A stretch of DNA of 64,000 nucleotides from Flavobacterium foetidum (GCF_004634245.1 NZ_SJTF01000003.1:248001-312000), one strand, 5' to 3'; counted from the stretch's first letter, positions 35,791 to 44,223 are shown. A program made the numbers and translations. Notes: generated by a model not told the origin, from the letters alone.

Positions 35791-36813
35791 CTATTTTTTC
35801 TGAAAGTAAAGATAATTAGTCGTTGTGCCTGTATCTCGGAATCTTATCTGAGAATTATTAAATTCGAACAATTTCCAGTTAAAATTTAATTTAGAAAGCG
35901 CTCCCGTACTAAAACTTATTTTGAATTCTCTGACACCGTTTTGAACTGAACTTTCCCATTGCCCGTATTCTGAAACACCTGCTTTGGTGGCCACCACAGC
36001 TTTATCTGTTTTAAAGATAAAGGTATAGTGACTGTAATTTGAAGTCTTTACAGTACCGTCGCAAAAATAGGATAAGTCCCAAGCACCGTTGGTGATGGTT
36101 GCCGCAAAATCTAGCGTGACAAGGTTATTTTCCGGACAATAATCTATGGCATATTTAATAGCATTTTCAAACTCCAGATTATTTGAAATCGATTTTGTCT
36201 GACCATTGTAATCTGCAATTGTGATAGGATATTGCAAAGAAATGTACTGACTTTCGTTTAAATTTTTAATAAAATTAAAGAAGGCCTGATCGCTTACAAT
36301 TGATTGAGAACTCGCTATCTGATTAATGCTGTTGTAGATATTAATTGTTATGGGATAATTGATATTTAGCCCGTTGATTTTGGATAAAAGATCGGGATAA
36401 AGATTCCAATAGTCGATTAAAGAATCGAAATCTGCCTGATCAGGAATTACTTTTTCTATGTAATTGTAGTACACCATCGTTACAGGAAAATCTATTCTTA
36501 CAATATCATCATCATAGTTGCTGGCGTTGATATTGTCTAAGACTTTTTGATAATCTGCTGTAGTGTTGACTGCAATCTGTTGGTTGTTTACAGTAACGGT
36601 ATACGGGAGTTTTATAGTGCAATAACTCGATCCGTCAATCATGTTGTCTTGTACGGTTGTAACCATAGCAACCCTTTGCAGATAAGTCGCAAGCGGAGAA
36701 ACGGTAGTAATTGTTCCCTGCGAATTATTGTTTTCCTCATCTATTTCACTTTGACATGAAAACAACAAGAATAGGAAAATTGCAATCGATGAATATTTTT
36801 TCAAGGGAAACAT
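35791..36813 (-). CDS. Repeat-containing lipoprotein of unknown function
   Basis: The 340-residue product has a lipoprotein signal ending LFLLFSCQSE. The acidic stretch after the cysteine (SEIDEENNN) resembles Bacteroidota surface-export signals. The body holds about four repeats of roughly 45-70 residues, each starting with a variant of YPITI-x-x-YN (LPYTVTVNNQ, FPVTMVYYNY, YPITINIYNS, YPITIADYNG). A distinct C-terminal domain contains WDLSYFCDGTVKTS. I do not know the family. It faces the peptidase operon convergently and is divergent from the FecI-type gene. Confidence 0.72.
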   Translation of the reverse strand: MFPLKKYSSIAIFLFLLFSCQSEIDEENNNSQGTITTVSPLATYLQRVAMVTTVQDNMIDGSSYCTIKLPYTVTVNNQQIAVNTTADYQKVLDNINASNYDDDIVRIDFPVTMVYYNYIEKVIPDQADFDSLIDYWNLYPDLLSKINGLNINYPITINIYNSINQIASSQSIVSDQAFFNFIKNLNESQYISLQYPITIADYNGQTKSISNNLEFENAIKYAIDYCPENNLVTLDFAATITNGAWDLSYFCDGTVKTSNYSHYTFIFKTDKAVVATKAGVSEYGQWESSVQNGVREFKISFSTGALSKLNFNWKLFEFNNSQIRFRDTGTTTNYLYFQKK

Positions 36814-36826
36814 ATCAATATTTTTA

Positions 36827-36834
36827 CAAAGGTA
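36827..36834 (-). promoter_or_regulatory. -7 box TACCTTTG for the repeat lipoprotein
   Basis: On the minus strand TACCTTTG fits TAnnTTTG and lies only 13 bp before the start codon, which implies a very short 5' leader. Confidence 0.5.
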
Positions 36835-36955
36835 ATAAATTTAAAAGAAACTGTTTTTTTAACAAACTAACATCAAGAATTTCACTCGGCTCATCGATAC
36901 TAAATTATCAAAAACCAATAGCATTTTGTTGTCTATAAAACAATCAGCTTTGCTT

Positions 36956-36964
36956 TTACCCTAC
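36956..36964 (-). promoter_or_regulatory. GTAGGGTAA motif, upstream of fecI-like gene
   Basis: The minus strand reads GTAGGGTAA. The same 9-mer occurs at 37531 and 41086, all within the FecI/FecR/receptor locus and its downstream operon. It may be a sigma-factor or regulator site. Confidence 0.35.
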
Positions 36965-36980
36965 TTATGTTAAAAACAAA

Positions 36981-36988
36981 TACTTTTG
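36981..36988 (+). promoter_or_regulatory. -7 box TACTTTTG upstream of fecI-like gene
   Basis: A perfect TAnnTTTG box lies 23 bp before the sigma-factor start codon. No TTG is found at the usual distance, so the -33 part is weak. Confidence 0.6.
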
Positions 36989-37011
36989 CGCTGTACAAAT
37001 AGAAACTTTAA

Positions 37012-37527
37012 ATGCCAGATCAAAACAAATCTAATACTTGTGATGAAATTATTTTTTCGTCTTTCTTCAAAAGTCATGTAAAAGCGCTTCGAAACTTTCT
37101 TTTTTACAAATTTGGAAATGCAGAACAAGCAGAAGACATAACGCAGGAAGCATTTGTAAAGCTTTGGCAGAACTGCGCTTCTGTACCTTTAGAAAAAGCT
37201 AAATCATATATTTATACCATTGCAAACAACAGCAGCCTAAACCAAATTGCGCACCAAAAAGTGGTTCTTAAATTTGAAAAAAACTTTAGTGGTCTAGACA
37301 AGACAAACGAGAGTCCAGAATATCTTTTGGAGGAAAAACAATTTCAGGCAAAACTTTTAAAAGCCATTGAGAACTTAAACGAAAAACAGCGTACTGCTTT
37401 TTTGATGCACAGGATTGATGGCAAAAAATACAGCGAAATTGCCACAGAACTCGACATTAGCGTAAAGGCAGTAGAAAAACGAATTCACTTGGCTCTGTTA
37501 AGCTTACGTAAAGAAATTGATTTATAA
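37012..37527 (+). CDS. FecI-like ECF sigma factor
   Basis: The 171-residue protein has region 2 (SFFKSHVKALRNFLFYKFGNAEQAEDITQEAFVKLWQN) and region 4 (RTAFLMHRIDGKKYSEIATELD followed by SVKAVEKRIHLALLSLRKEI), the two DNA-reading parts of ECF sigma factors. A FecR-like anti-sigma gene follows 50 bp later and then a TonB receptor, the classic FecI-FecR-FecA signalling order. Target promoters probably include fecR and possibly the 41.2-kb operon, which share a GTAGGGTAA motif. Confidence 0.93.
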   Translation: MPDQNKSNTCDEIIFSSFFKSHVKALRNFLFYKFGNAEQAEDITQEAFVKLWQNCASVPLEKAKSYIYTIANNSSLNQIAHQKVVLKFEKNFSGLDKTNESPEYLLEEKQFQAKLLKAIENLNEKQRTAFLMHRIDGKKYSEIATELDISVKAVEKRIHLALLSLRKEIDL

Positions 37528-37530
37528 AAA

Positions 37531-37540
37531 GTAGGGTAAA
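37531..37540 (+). promoter_or_regulatory. GTAGGGTAA motif between fecI- and fecR-like genes
   Basis: GTAGGGTAAA lies directly after the sigma-factor stop and 38 bp before the anti-sigma start, where an autoregulated promoter for fecR and the receptor would be expected. It is identical over 9 bp to sites at 36956 (inverted) and 41086. Confidence 0.45.
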
Positions 37541-37577
37541 TTTAGTTCTAATTGTTTTAATTAAATAATACGATAAA

Positions 37578-38477
37578 ATGAAAAAAAATCGCTTATTAGC
37601 AAAATGGCTCAACGACGATTTGTCTCCAGACGAATTGGCCGCTTTTGAGGCAAGTCCCGATTTTGAAAAATACCAAAAAATAAAAAAATACACCGCTCAC
37701 CTCGAAGCAGGCGATTTGGATGAAAATACGATGCTGTCTACTATTTTAAGCCAAGAAAAATCAGTTGCAAAAGTAGTCCCTTTGTATAAAAAATGGATTT
37801 TTAAGGCCGCAGCTCTATTTGTCATGGCTCTTGGAATTACGTTTGCAATAAAAGCTTTTGCATCTAACACTGAAACTGCAGATTTTGGAAAAAAGACTGC
37901 TTTTTCATTACCGGACAACTCTGAAGTGGTCTTAAATTCAGGTTCTGAAATACACTTTAAAAAATGGAATTGGGACAATAACAGACATCTGGAATTAAAA
38001 GGAGAAGCTTACTTTAAAGTAGCAAAAGGCAAAAAATTTGAAGTGCAGACAGTTCTTGGAAAAGTAACGGTTTTAGGAACACAATTTAACGTTAAGGCCA
38101 GAAAGAACAGATTTGATGTTGTATGTTACGAAGGCCGCGTAAAAGTAAACTATTCTAATATTGAAATTCTGTTGACCCACGGACAAAGCGTTCGTTTTGA
38201 AAACGGAAAACAGGTTAAAATAGCTGTAACTTCATTACAACCAGAATGGATGAATAACCAGATATGTTTTTATAAGGAAAACATAAGAACTATTTTAGAT
38301 GAAGTTGAAAGGCAGTATAATATTAAGATCGATCTAAACGCCAAAGACACTATTTCGCTATTTACAGGAAAATTACCTGCAAAAGACCTCAATACAGCTT
38401 TACAGATTATCGGTACAACTTATCATTTAGAAGCCAGAAAACTTTCGAACAACAGAATAATTTTTGACGAAAAATAA
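37578..38477 (+). CDS. FecR-family anti-sigma factor
   Basis: The 299-residue protein has a short cytoplasmic N-terminus (KWLNDDLSPDELAAFEASPDF), one membrane helix near residues 70-90 (WIFKAAALFVMALGITFAIK) and the FecR periplasmic domain (LPDNSEVVLNSGSEI, LKGEAYFKVAKG, LGTQFNVKAR). A C-terminal DUF4974-like domain ends the protein. It relays ligand occupancy from the receptor's STN domain to the ECF factor. The next gene starts 1 bp after its stop. Confidence 0.92.
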   Translation: MKKNRLLAKWLNDDLSPDELAAFEASPDFEKYQKIKKYTAHLEAGDLDENTMLSTILSQEKSVAKVVPLYKKWIFKAAALFVMALGITFAIKAFASNTETADFGKKTAFSLPDNSEVVLNSGSEIHFKKWNWDNNRHLELKGEAYFKVAKGKKFEVQTVLGKVTVLGTQFNVKARKNRFDVVCYEGRVKVNYSNIEILLTHGQSVRFENGKQVKIAVTSLQPEWMNNQICFYKENIRTILDEVERQYNIKIDLNAKDTISLFTGKLPAKDLNTALQIIGTTYHLEARKLSNNRIIFDEK

Positions 38478-41012
38478 ATGTTCCGCCCCAAACAATTTCA
38501 TTTTTTGTTTTTTTTCTTTTTTCTAGTCCTGAATCTTTTTGCTCAGGGCAAAGAAAAAGTTATGCCTTTTAAAAAAATAATAACTGATATTGAAGAACAG
38601 CACGATGTAAGCTTTAATTACACCGAAGACAATATAGAAGGTCTGGAACTAAATCCCCCTAAGAAATCGCTTTCTTTAGAACAAAAATTAGAATATCTCA
38701 CCGAAAAAACCGATTTATCTTTTGAAAATATTGGAAACAAATTCATCAATATCTATAAAAAGAATAAGGCCTCAAAAATAATCTGTGGCTATATTTTATC
38801 TTCAGCAGACAAAAAGCCTGTTGAAAATGCAAACATAGGCCTAAATAATAAAAAACACTTTACCAGTGATTCCGACGGCTATTTCGAATTTAACAAAGAG
38901 AATCAGAATGCCTTTATTATTACTCACGTTGGTTATGCCTCGAAGAGAATTTCAATCGGAAATACAGATGCCAATGATTGCTTCCAAATTCTACTTGAGC
39001 CTGAAATTACTGAATTGCACGAAATTAAAACTAATTCTATTTTGGCTTCGGGTATTTCAAAAAACACTGACGGATCTCTTGAAATTAAACCCAAAAAATT
39101 TGGTATTCTTCCTGGTCTTATTGAACCTGATGCTTTGCAGACCATGCAGCAGATTCCGGGTGTAAACAGTCTAGACGAAAGTGTATCGAGCATAAACGTT
39201 CGAGGCGGCACGCATGATCAGAATTTATTTTTGTGGAATGGAATTCGAATCTTTCAGACTGGACATTTTTTTGGTTTAATATCTGTTTTCAATCCCAATC
39301 TCGCGCATACGATTTCTATCTACAAAAACGGAAGTTCTGCCTTTTATGGAGAAAGCGTTTCTAGTGTAGTAGCCATTTCTTCTACCCCTGAAAAGGCAGA
39401 AAAAAATTCATTCAGTGCCGGAATCAACATGATCAATGCTGATGTTTATGCCAAGTATAATCTTTCTAAAAAAAGTTATATCGAAATCTCTGCACGCAAA
39501 TCGATTACTGATTTTCTGGAAACCCCTACTTACAAAGAATATTTCAATAAAGTATTTCAGAACACTACGATAACAGATTTTTCGCAGAACCAAAATGTAA
39601 ATTATCAGATTGACAAGAAGTTTGGCTTTTACGATGCAACCTTGAAGTATGCTCAAAAAATTGGCCTTAAAGATCAAATCGTATTAGACTTAATTACCAT
39701 AAAAGACAATCTCGAAGTTTTTCAGAGCGCAACGGTTTACGACATAAATACTTCAGAAAACAATGTTTTACGTCAGCAGAACTATGGCGGAAATTTGTTG
39801 TGGAAAAGAAACTGGAACAACTTCAACACCACGAAAATTAATGTCTACAATTCTTCGTATGAACTTTTGGCGAATCAGAAGACAACATATGGAAACCAAA
39901 TTGTTGTTCAGGAAAATACGGTAGACAACAATGGGGTTAATTTAGAAAACAATCATATTCTAAACGCTAAATTTAGTTTTAGCGACGGTTATCAGTTTAA
40001 CGAAATCGGTATTACCAATTTAGAGCATGTTACTAATCCTGCTTTCTATCGCAAAACAAAAGATGTCTTACGAACTCATGCAGTAATTTTAGAAGGAAAA
40101 TATAACGATACCATTTCCCGAGTCTATTTTAAGGGCGGCGTTAGACTTAACTATATCGAAAAATTCAAAAAATATATTGCAGAACCAAGAGTGCAGGTGG
40201 CTTACGGAATCAGCAAAAGTCTAAACTTAGAATTGCTGGGCGAACTCAAAAGCCAAAATTCACAGCAGATTATTGATCTACAGAAAGATTATTTTGGCAT
40301 AGAAAAAAGACGCTGGATTGTCTCAAACAATGGTACAATTCCGATACAAAGAAGCAGACAGCTGTCTTTGAACTTGGCTTATCAAAAAAACAGCTGGCTT
40401 TTGGACATCGAAAACTTTTACAAAAAAGTGACCGGAATAACGACCTCTAGCCAAGGTTTTCAGAATCAGCTTGAATTTGTTAGAACAACGGGCGATTATG
40501 AAATCTGGGGAACAGAAATGTTGATTCAGAAAAAAATCAATCACTTTCTTACCTGGCTAAGTTATACGTACAATGAGAACAATTATCATTTTCCTAATTA
40601 TGAGTATCAGCGTTTTCCAAACAACTTCGAACTCACCCATACTTTATCTTTGGCAGGAATTTATGAGAAAAACAATTTCAAGATTGCTTTAGGAACAAAA
40701 TGGTCTTCTGGACGACCAAAAACATCTCCAAACGTATCTCAAATTGATCTTTCTGATCCGGTATTGGTCTACAATAGGCCCAATAACAGCAATCTACATA
40801 TGTTTTCGCAGGTCAACCTTTCGTCAACCTACAAGTGGGAAACCGCAAACGGAATTCAATACAAAATAGGAATCTCTATCCTAAACATCCTCAACAGAAA
40901 GAATGAAATCAGCGAATATTACAGAATTAGTTCTTTAACCAATTCTATAGAAGAAGTTGATACTTTTTCATTGCAAAGAACTCCAAATCTGAGTTTTAGA
41001 ATTTCATATTAA
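38478..41012 (+). CDS. TonB-dependent receptor with STN-like domain (FecA-like)
   Basis: The 844-residue protein has a signal helix (FHFLFFFFFLVLNLFAQG) and an STN-type domain at about 25-95 (FKKIITDIEEQHDVSFNYTE). A carboxypeptidase-like domain lies at 105-170. The plug (ALQTMQQIPGVNSLDES, INVRGGTHDQNLFLWNGIRI) and a 22-strand barrel ending LSFRISY follow. It is not of SusC type and has no SusD partner, so a metal complex or small molecule ligand is likelier than a polysaccharide. The STN domain ties it to the FecR/FecI pair immediately upstream. Confidence 0.9.
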   Translation: MFRPKQFHFLFFFFFLVLNLFAQGKEKVMPFKKIITDIEEQHDVSFNYTEDNIEGLELNPPKKSLSLEQKLEYLTEKTDLSFENIGNKFINIYKKNKASKIICGYILSSADKKPVENANIGLNNKKHFTSDSDGYFEFNKENQNAFIITHVGYASKRISIGNTDANDCFQILLEPEITELHEIKTNSILASGISKNTDGSLEIKPKKFGILPGLIEPDALQTMQQIPGVNSLDESVSSINVRGGTHDQNLFLWNGIRIFQTGHFFGLISVFNPNLAHTISIYKNGSSAFYGESVSSVVAISSTPEKAEKNSFSAGINMINADVYAKYNLSKKSYIEISARKSITDFLETPTYKEYFNKVFQNTTITDFSQNQNVNYQIDKKFGFYDATLKYAQKIGLKDQIVLDLITIKDNLEVFQSATVYDINTSENNVLRQQNYGGNLLWKRNWNNFNTTKINVYNSSYELLANQKTTYGNQIVVQENTVDNNGVNLENNHILNAKFSFSDGYQFNEIGITNLEHVTNPAFYRKTKDVLRTHAVILEGKYNDTISRVYFKGGVRLNYIEKFKKYIAEPRVQVAYGISKSLNLELLGELKSQNSQQIIDLQKDYFGIEKRRWIVSNNGTIPIQRSRQLSLNLAYQKNSWLLDIENFYKKVTGITTSSQGFQNQLEFVRTTGDYEIWGTEMLIQKKINHFLTWLSYTYNENNYHFPNYEYQRFPNNFELTHTLSLAGIYEKNNFKIALGTKWSSGRPKTSPNVSQIDLSDPVLVYNRPNNSNLHMFSQVNLSSTYKWETANGIQYKIGISILNILNRKNEISEYYRISSLTNSIEEVDTFSLQRTPNLSFRISY

Positions 41013-41021
41013 CCTTATTCC

Positions 41022-41060
41022 TACGAGAGTTTTTAAAACTCTTGTGTTTATTTTTTATTT
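41022..41060 (+). terminator. Terminator after the FecA-like receptor
   Basis: ACGAGAGTTTT and AAAACTCTTGT form a stem with one mismatch, followed by a long T-rich tract. It separates the receptor from the downstream operon. Confidence 0.75.
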
Positions 41061-41085
41061 TTTTTCAAAAAATCACAATTCTTTG

Positions 41086-41094
41086 GTAGGGTAA
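41086..41094 (+). promoter_or_regulatory. GTAGGGTAA motif upstream of the OB-fold/cytochrome operon
   Basis: Exact copy of the 9-mer found before fecR (37531), here 26 bp after the receptor terminator and 143 bp before the next gene. It suggests that the ECF factor may also drive this operon. Confidence 0.4.
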
Positions 41095-41237
41095 TCTGTA
41101 CTAAGGCTGTTTCACTATAGAATCATCATTTGATTTGCCACAGTTTAAAGCATGAAATTCAACATCCGATAAACGACAGAAATGATTTGCATCAAAAATC
41201 AAAATCTGAACTAATGTTTATCTATTAAAAACAACCT

Positions 41238-41639
41238 ATGAAAAGAAAAAAAACAGCAATTGTAGCCGCAGTGCTACTCCTAATGGTTTCTGCCGGCATC
41301 TATGTTTATGGAATTGTTTTCAAGGAAGCCCGTAACATAGAATCAGAAGCTCCTGATTGTAGTATAACGGCAAAAAAACTACTTGACGATTATAATTCTA
41401 ATACTAAAAAAGCAGATTCTTCATACCTCAACAAAACCATCGAAATAACAGGTAAGGCAACCAAAGAAACCGATTCGGTAATTATACTTGAAAATGGGGT
41501 TTTCTGTCTTTTCAAAGAAAGATTAAACACCAAAATGATTGATCAAAAAATCACAATTAAAGGCAAATGCATTGGTTATGACGAATTATTTCAAGAAGTC
41601 AAAATAGACCAATGCAGTGTTAATAAACTAAACAAATAA
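41238..41639 (+). CDS. OB-fold (tRNA_anti-like) exported protein
   Basis: The 133-residue protein has an N-terminal membrane anchor (KKTAIVAAVLLLMVSAGIYVYGIV). An OB-fold of the tRNA_anti-like family (PF12869 type) follows, with DSSYLNKTIEITGKATKETDSVIIL and KITIKGKCIGYDELFQEVKIDQC. Such proteins are anchored on the periplasmic side; their ligand is generally unknown. It begins a four-gene operon with DUF5777, cytochrome c and YceI proteins, with 9-20 bp between genes. Start chosen at the first ATG before the anchor. Confidence 0.8.
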   Translation: MKRKKTAIVAAVLLLMVSAGIYVYGIVFKEARNIESEAPDCSITAKKLLDDYNSNTKKADSSYLNKTIEITGKATKETDSVIILENGVFCLFKERLNTKMIDQKITIKGKCIGYDELFQEVKIDQCSVNKLNK

Positions 41640-41648
41640 TATTTATTT

Positions 41649-42491
41649 ATGAAGAAAATTCTAGTTCCGTTCTGCCTGTTTTTAGCAACATTGGCTTATT
41701 CTCAGGATGATTTACTAAAAAGTCTGGATTCTACACAAGTAGAAGAAAATTATGCTACAGCAACTTTTAAAGCTTTACAAATGGTAACCTTGCAGACTAC
41801 AAAAATGCCTGCTAAAAAAGAGTTTTATTTTGTGGTCTCACATCGTTTCGGCACTGTTAAAGATGGTTTTGACAGTTTTTTTGGCCTTGACAATGCTACC
41901 ACAAAACTTGGTGGTATTTACGGAGTTACAGATTGGTTTTCAGTAAGCCTTTCTAGACATACTTTAAACAAAATGTACGAAACCGGACTAAAGTACCGTG
42001 TAGCAAGACAAAGTGATAACTTTCCTTTGGACATTGTAGGATACACTGTGGCAGATATCAATACTTTTCTAGAAAAAGACCAATATCCTGGATTAGAATT
42101 TAAACATCGTATGACGTATGTGCAGCAAATTTTGATATCCAGAAAAGTCAGCGAAAAATTCTCATTAGAATTAGTACCGTCTTTTCTGCACAAAAACCTT
42201 TACAATCCCGATATAGAAAGAGATAACCAGTTTTCTTTTGGAGGTGGCGGGCGCTATAAAATCACCAAAAGATTATCAGTCAATTTAGAGTATATGCACA
42301 ATTTTGACAAGCCCGACTTTTATAAAAATCCATTGTCTGTAGGTTTAGATATTGAAACAGGCGGACATGTATTTCAATTGATCTTTACCAACTCACAATC
42401 TATGAGTGAGAGCGGCTACCTAACTAATGCCTCTGGTGACTGGGGCAAAGGAGATTTCTTCTTTGGCTTTAACCTATACAGAGTATTCTAA
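41649..42491 (+). CDS. DUF5777 family beta-barrel-like protein
   Basis: The 280-residue protein has a signal peptide (KKILVPFCLFLATLAYSQDD). The body is of alternating beta strands with aromatic residues: FYFVVSHRFGTVKDGFDSFFGLDNATTKLGG and NFDKPDFYKNPLSVGLDIETGGHVFQL. It matches the DUF5777 family, thought to be an outer-membrane barrel. It usually occurs in Bacteroidota beside cytochrome c and YceI genes, as here, so it may form part of an electron-transfer or outer-membrane complex. Function unproven. Confidence 0.8.
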   Translation: MKKILVPFCLFLATLAYSQDDLLKSLDSTQVEENYATATFKALQMVTLQTTKMPAKKEFYFVVSHRFGTVKDGFDSFFGLDNATTKLGGIYGVTDWFSVSLSRHTLNKMYETGLKYRVARQSDNFPLDIVGYTVADINTFLEKDQYPGLEFKHRMTYVQQILISRKVSEKFSLELVPSFLHKNLYNPDIERDNQFSFGGGGRYKITKRLSVNLEYMHNFDKPDFYKNPLSVGLDIETGGHVFQLIFTNSQSMSESGYLTNASGDWGKGDFFFGFNLYRVF

Positions 42492-42511
42492 CAATTAAAA
42501 CAATAAAAATC

Positions 42512-42919
42512 ATGAAAAAAGCAATCTTACTTACAATTTTAATGGCTGTATTTGCAAGCTGTAGCGACTCTGACACTTTTGAGGACATAGAAAATCCGCC
42601 TACTTCGCCAACAAATCCAACAAATCCGACTAACCCGACAAATCCGACTAACCCGACAACATCTGTCACTTACAATAAAGATGTAAAATCTATTATCGAT
42701 GCTAATTGTGTAAGCTGCCACTCCAGCGGAAGATCTGCGGCTTTTAGACCGCTGACCACTTTTGCACAGGTAAAAGCGGCAGTCGAAAGTGCTGGTTTAT
42801 TAAACCGAATTCAATTGCAAAACGGACAGCAGGGACTTATGCCTCAAGGTGGAAGAATGTCTCAGGCTAACATTGACCTGATTGTAAAATGGAATACAGA
42901 CGGACTAAAGGAAAATTAA
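42512..42919 (+). CDS. Mono-haem c-type cytochrome lipoprotein
   Basis: The 135-residue protein has a lipobox (FASCSDSD) followed by acidic residues (DTFEDIE) that resemble a surface-export signal. A linker of about six Thr-Asn-Pro repeats follows, then a cytochrome c domain with haem site CVSCH (residues 66-70). GLMPQGGRMS can supply the axial methionine, and NIDLIVKWNTDG is typical of this type. The linker is encoded by imperfect 9-bp DNA repeats. It sits between a DUF5777 barrel and a YceI protein in one operon. A role in electron transfer at the outer membrane is inferred. Confidence 0.88.
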   Translation: MKKAILLTILMAVFASCSDSDTFEDIENPPTSPTNPTNPTNPTNPTNPTTSVTYNKDVKSIIDANCVSCHSSGRSAAFRPLTTFAQVKAAVESAGLLNRIQLQNGQQGLMPQGGRMSQANIDLIVKWNTDGLKEN

Positions 42920-42925
42920 ACAATT

Positions 42926-43480
42926 ATGAAAAAGTCATTCATTAATCTCTTTGCATTGCTACTGATCATGTTTTTTAATTCACAAGCATTTGCACAAAAA
43001 CTAATTACAAAAACAGGAAATATAAAGTTTCAGGCGTCTATGCCTTCATACGAAGAAGTTGCTGCCGAAAACAAATCAGTTTCGGCAATTCTTGATCAGA
43101 CAACGGGAGATTTTGCAGGCCTGGTCCTGATAAAGGGTTTTCGATTTAAAGTTGCGCTGATGGAAGAGCACTTTAATGAAAATTACATGGAATCTGAAAA
43201 ATTTCCAAAAGCCACTTTCAAAGGCAAAATAGAAGATTTTGATATTTCTAAAATCACAAACTCTCCCAAGAATTTCACATTAAAGGGAGACCTTACTGTT
43301 CATGGAAAAACAAAACCTATTTCTGTGATTGTGAAAATTTCTAAAGTCCAAAACGGAGTTAATGCAGTTGGCTCATTCGAAGTTAAACCAGAAGATTTTG
43401 ATATCGAAATACCAAGTCTTGTCAGAAAAAAAATTGCAGAAAAAATAAAAGTTAGTTACAATTTTTTATTAATCAAATAA
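42926..43480 (+). CDS. YceI family periplasmic lipid-binding-like protein
   Basis: The 184-residue protein has a signal peptide (SFINLFALLLIMFFNSQAFAQ). The YceI lipocalin-like fold follows, with MEEHFNENYMESEKFPKATFKG, the signature of the family, and GDLTVHGKTKPISVIVKI. YceI proteins bind isoprenoids or amphiphiles in the periplasm and are often associated with cytochromes. It is the last gene of the operon, 7 bp after the cytochrome gene, and a terminator follows. Confidence 0.9.
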   Translation: MKKSFINLFALLLIMFFNSQAFAQKLITKTGNIKFQASMPSYEEVAAENKSVSAILDQTTGDFAGLVLIKGFRFKVALMEEHFNENYMESEKFPKATFKGKIEDFDISKITNSPKNFTLKGDLTVHGKTKPISVIVKISKVQNGVNAVGSFEVKPEDFDIEIPSLVRKKIAEKIKVSYNFLLIK

Positions 43481-43569
43481 TCTTTTTTAAGGATAGAATA
43501 CATTCAGATTACGCAATCATCTCAATATATTCTCTTTGGATCTGAATGATTAATAACATGACTAATCTG

Positions 43570-43606
43570 GAGGCCGGTAAACTGTATTATACCGGTCTTC
43601 TTTTTT
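43570..43606 (+). terminator. Terminator of the YceI operon
   Basis: GAGGCCGGTA and TACCGGTCTTC form an 8-10 bp stem around AACTGTATTA, followed by TTTTTT. Confidence 0.82.
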
Positions 43607-43625
43607 AACCTTAAACCAAATTAAA

Positions 43626-44021
43626 ATGATCTACAAAAATTACGTTGTTACTGGAGAGGATGTAAATGATTATATGGTTATGGAAAATGCTGCATATGCA
43701 TCCTACACCCTTCGATTGTTGTATCATTTTTTGTTTTATAACGGGTTTTCAAAAGAGAGGCTCAATTATATGCATTTAAGTTTGCAGGAAGGAAATCATG
43801 AATTAGTTTCTCATAAAGATTTGATGTTTACCGAACATTTTTTAGTTGAACTGAAACATTGTACTATAGATGATAAAATAAACCTAAAAAGTTATTTTTT
43901 TAACTCCAAAAACGAGTGCTGTGCCGAAGTTACAAAAGAAGTAAAATGGTTTGACCCAATCAGCAAAGAAGTTATTAAAACTCCACAACTCATTCTCAGA
44001 CATTTCTATCCTAAAATTTAA
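43626..44021 (+). CDS. Hotdog-fold thioesterase-like protein
   Basis: The 131-residue protein has the shape of 4HBT-type hotdog proteins. A central helix (YASYTLRLLYHFLFYNGFSKERL) is followed by strands LMFTEHFLVELKHCTID, INLKSYFFNSKNECCAEV and a VKWFDPISKEVIKTP ending. This pattern fits acyl-CoA thioesterases or FabZ-like dehydratases without a firm catalytic motif. No signal peptide. It is a single gene after a terminator, with its own start 5 bp after TTAAACCAAATTAAA-like leader sequence. Substrate unknown. Confidence 0.55.
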   Translation: MIYKNYVVTGEDVNDYMVMENAAYASYTLRLLYHFLFYNGFSKERLNYMHLSLQEGNHELVSHKDLMFTEHFLVELKHCTIDDKINLKSYFFNSKNECCAEVTKEVKWFDPISKEVIKTPQLILRHFYPKI

Positions 44022-44061
44022 TGGTTAAATCATTAGCTAAAGTTGTGCGCTTCGTTTTTTC

Positions 44062-44222
44062 TTAAAACTCGTACCAAATTAAAATACTGCTTACTGGAGT
44101 AAAGCGCAAAAAAGAGCGCCAAAAGATGCTAATACCTTGGTCGGTAAACCATAAATATTGCCTGTATGTATAGCATAATTGCTATTTCTCCATTGTGCGC
44201 CAAGTGTATCTTTAGCGTAAAA
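44062..44222 (-). pseudogene. PepSY-domain membrane protein, C-terminal remnant
   Basis: On the minus strand the bases just left of the MITE read FYAKDTLGAQWRNSNYAIHT then GNIYGLPTKVLASFGALFCALLQ and a stop at 44091-44093. In the next frame the reading continues as PVSSILIWYE. Together they match the C-terminus of PepSY-associated TM proteins (PiuB-like), where an IHxGxIxGLPTK helix is followed by LPVTGFLIWWG. So a frameshift and loss of everything upstream are evident. Such proteins usually accompany TonB siderophore receptors. Confidence 0.75.
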
Positions 44223-44223
44223 T

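Noticed and set aside
35727..35819. 31-codon frame starting MIEEVLKKINTG
   Set aside because: Short, overlaps the end of the convergent lipoprotein gene, and has no promoter or homology that I can support.
36711..36938. Plus-strand 75-codon frame
   Set aside because: Antisense to the start of the lipoprotein gene; no coding evidence.
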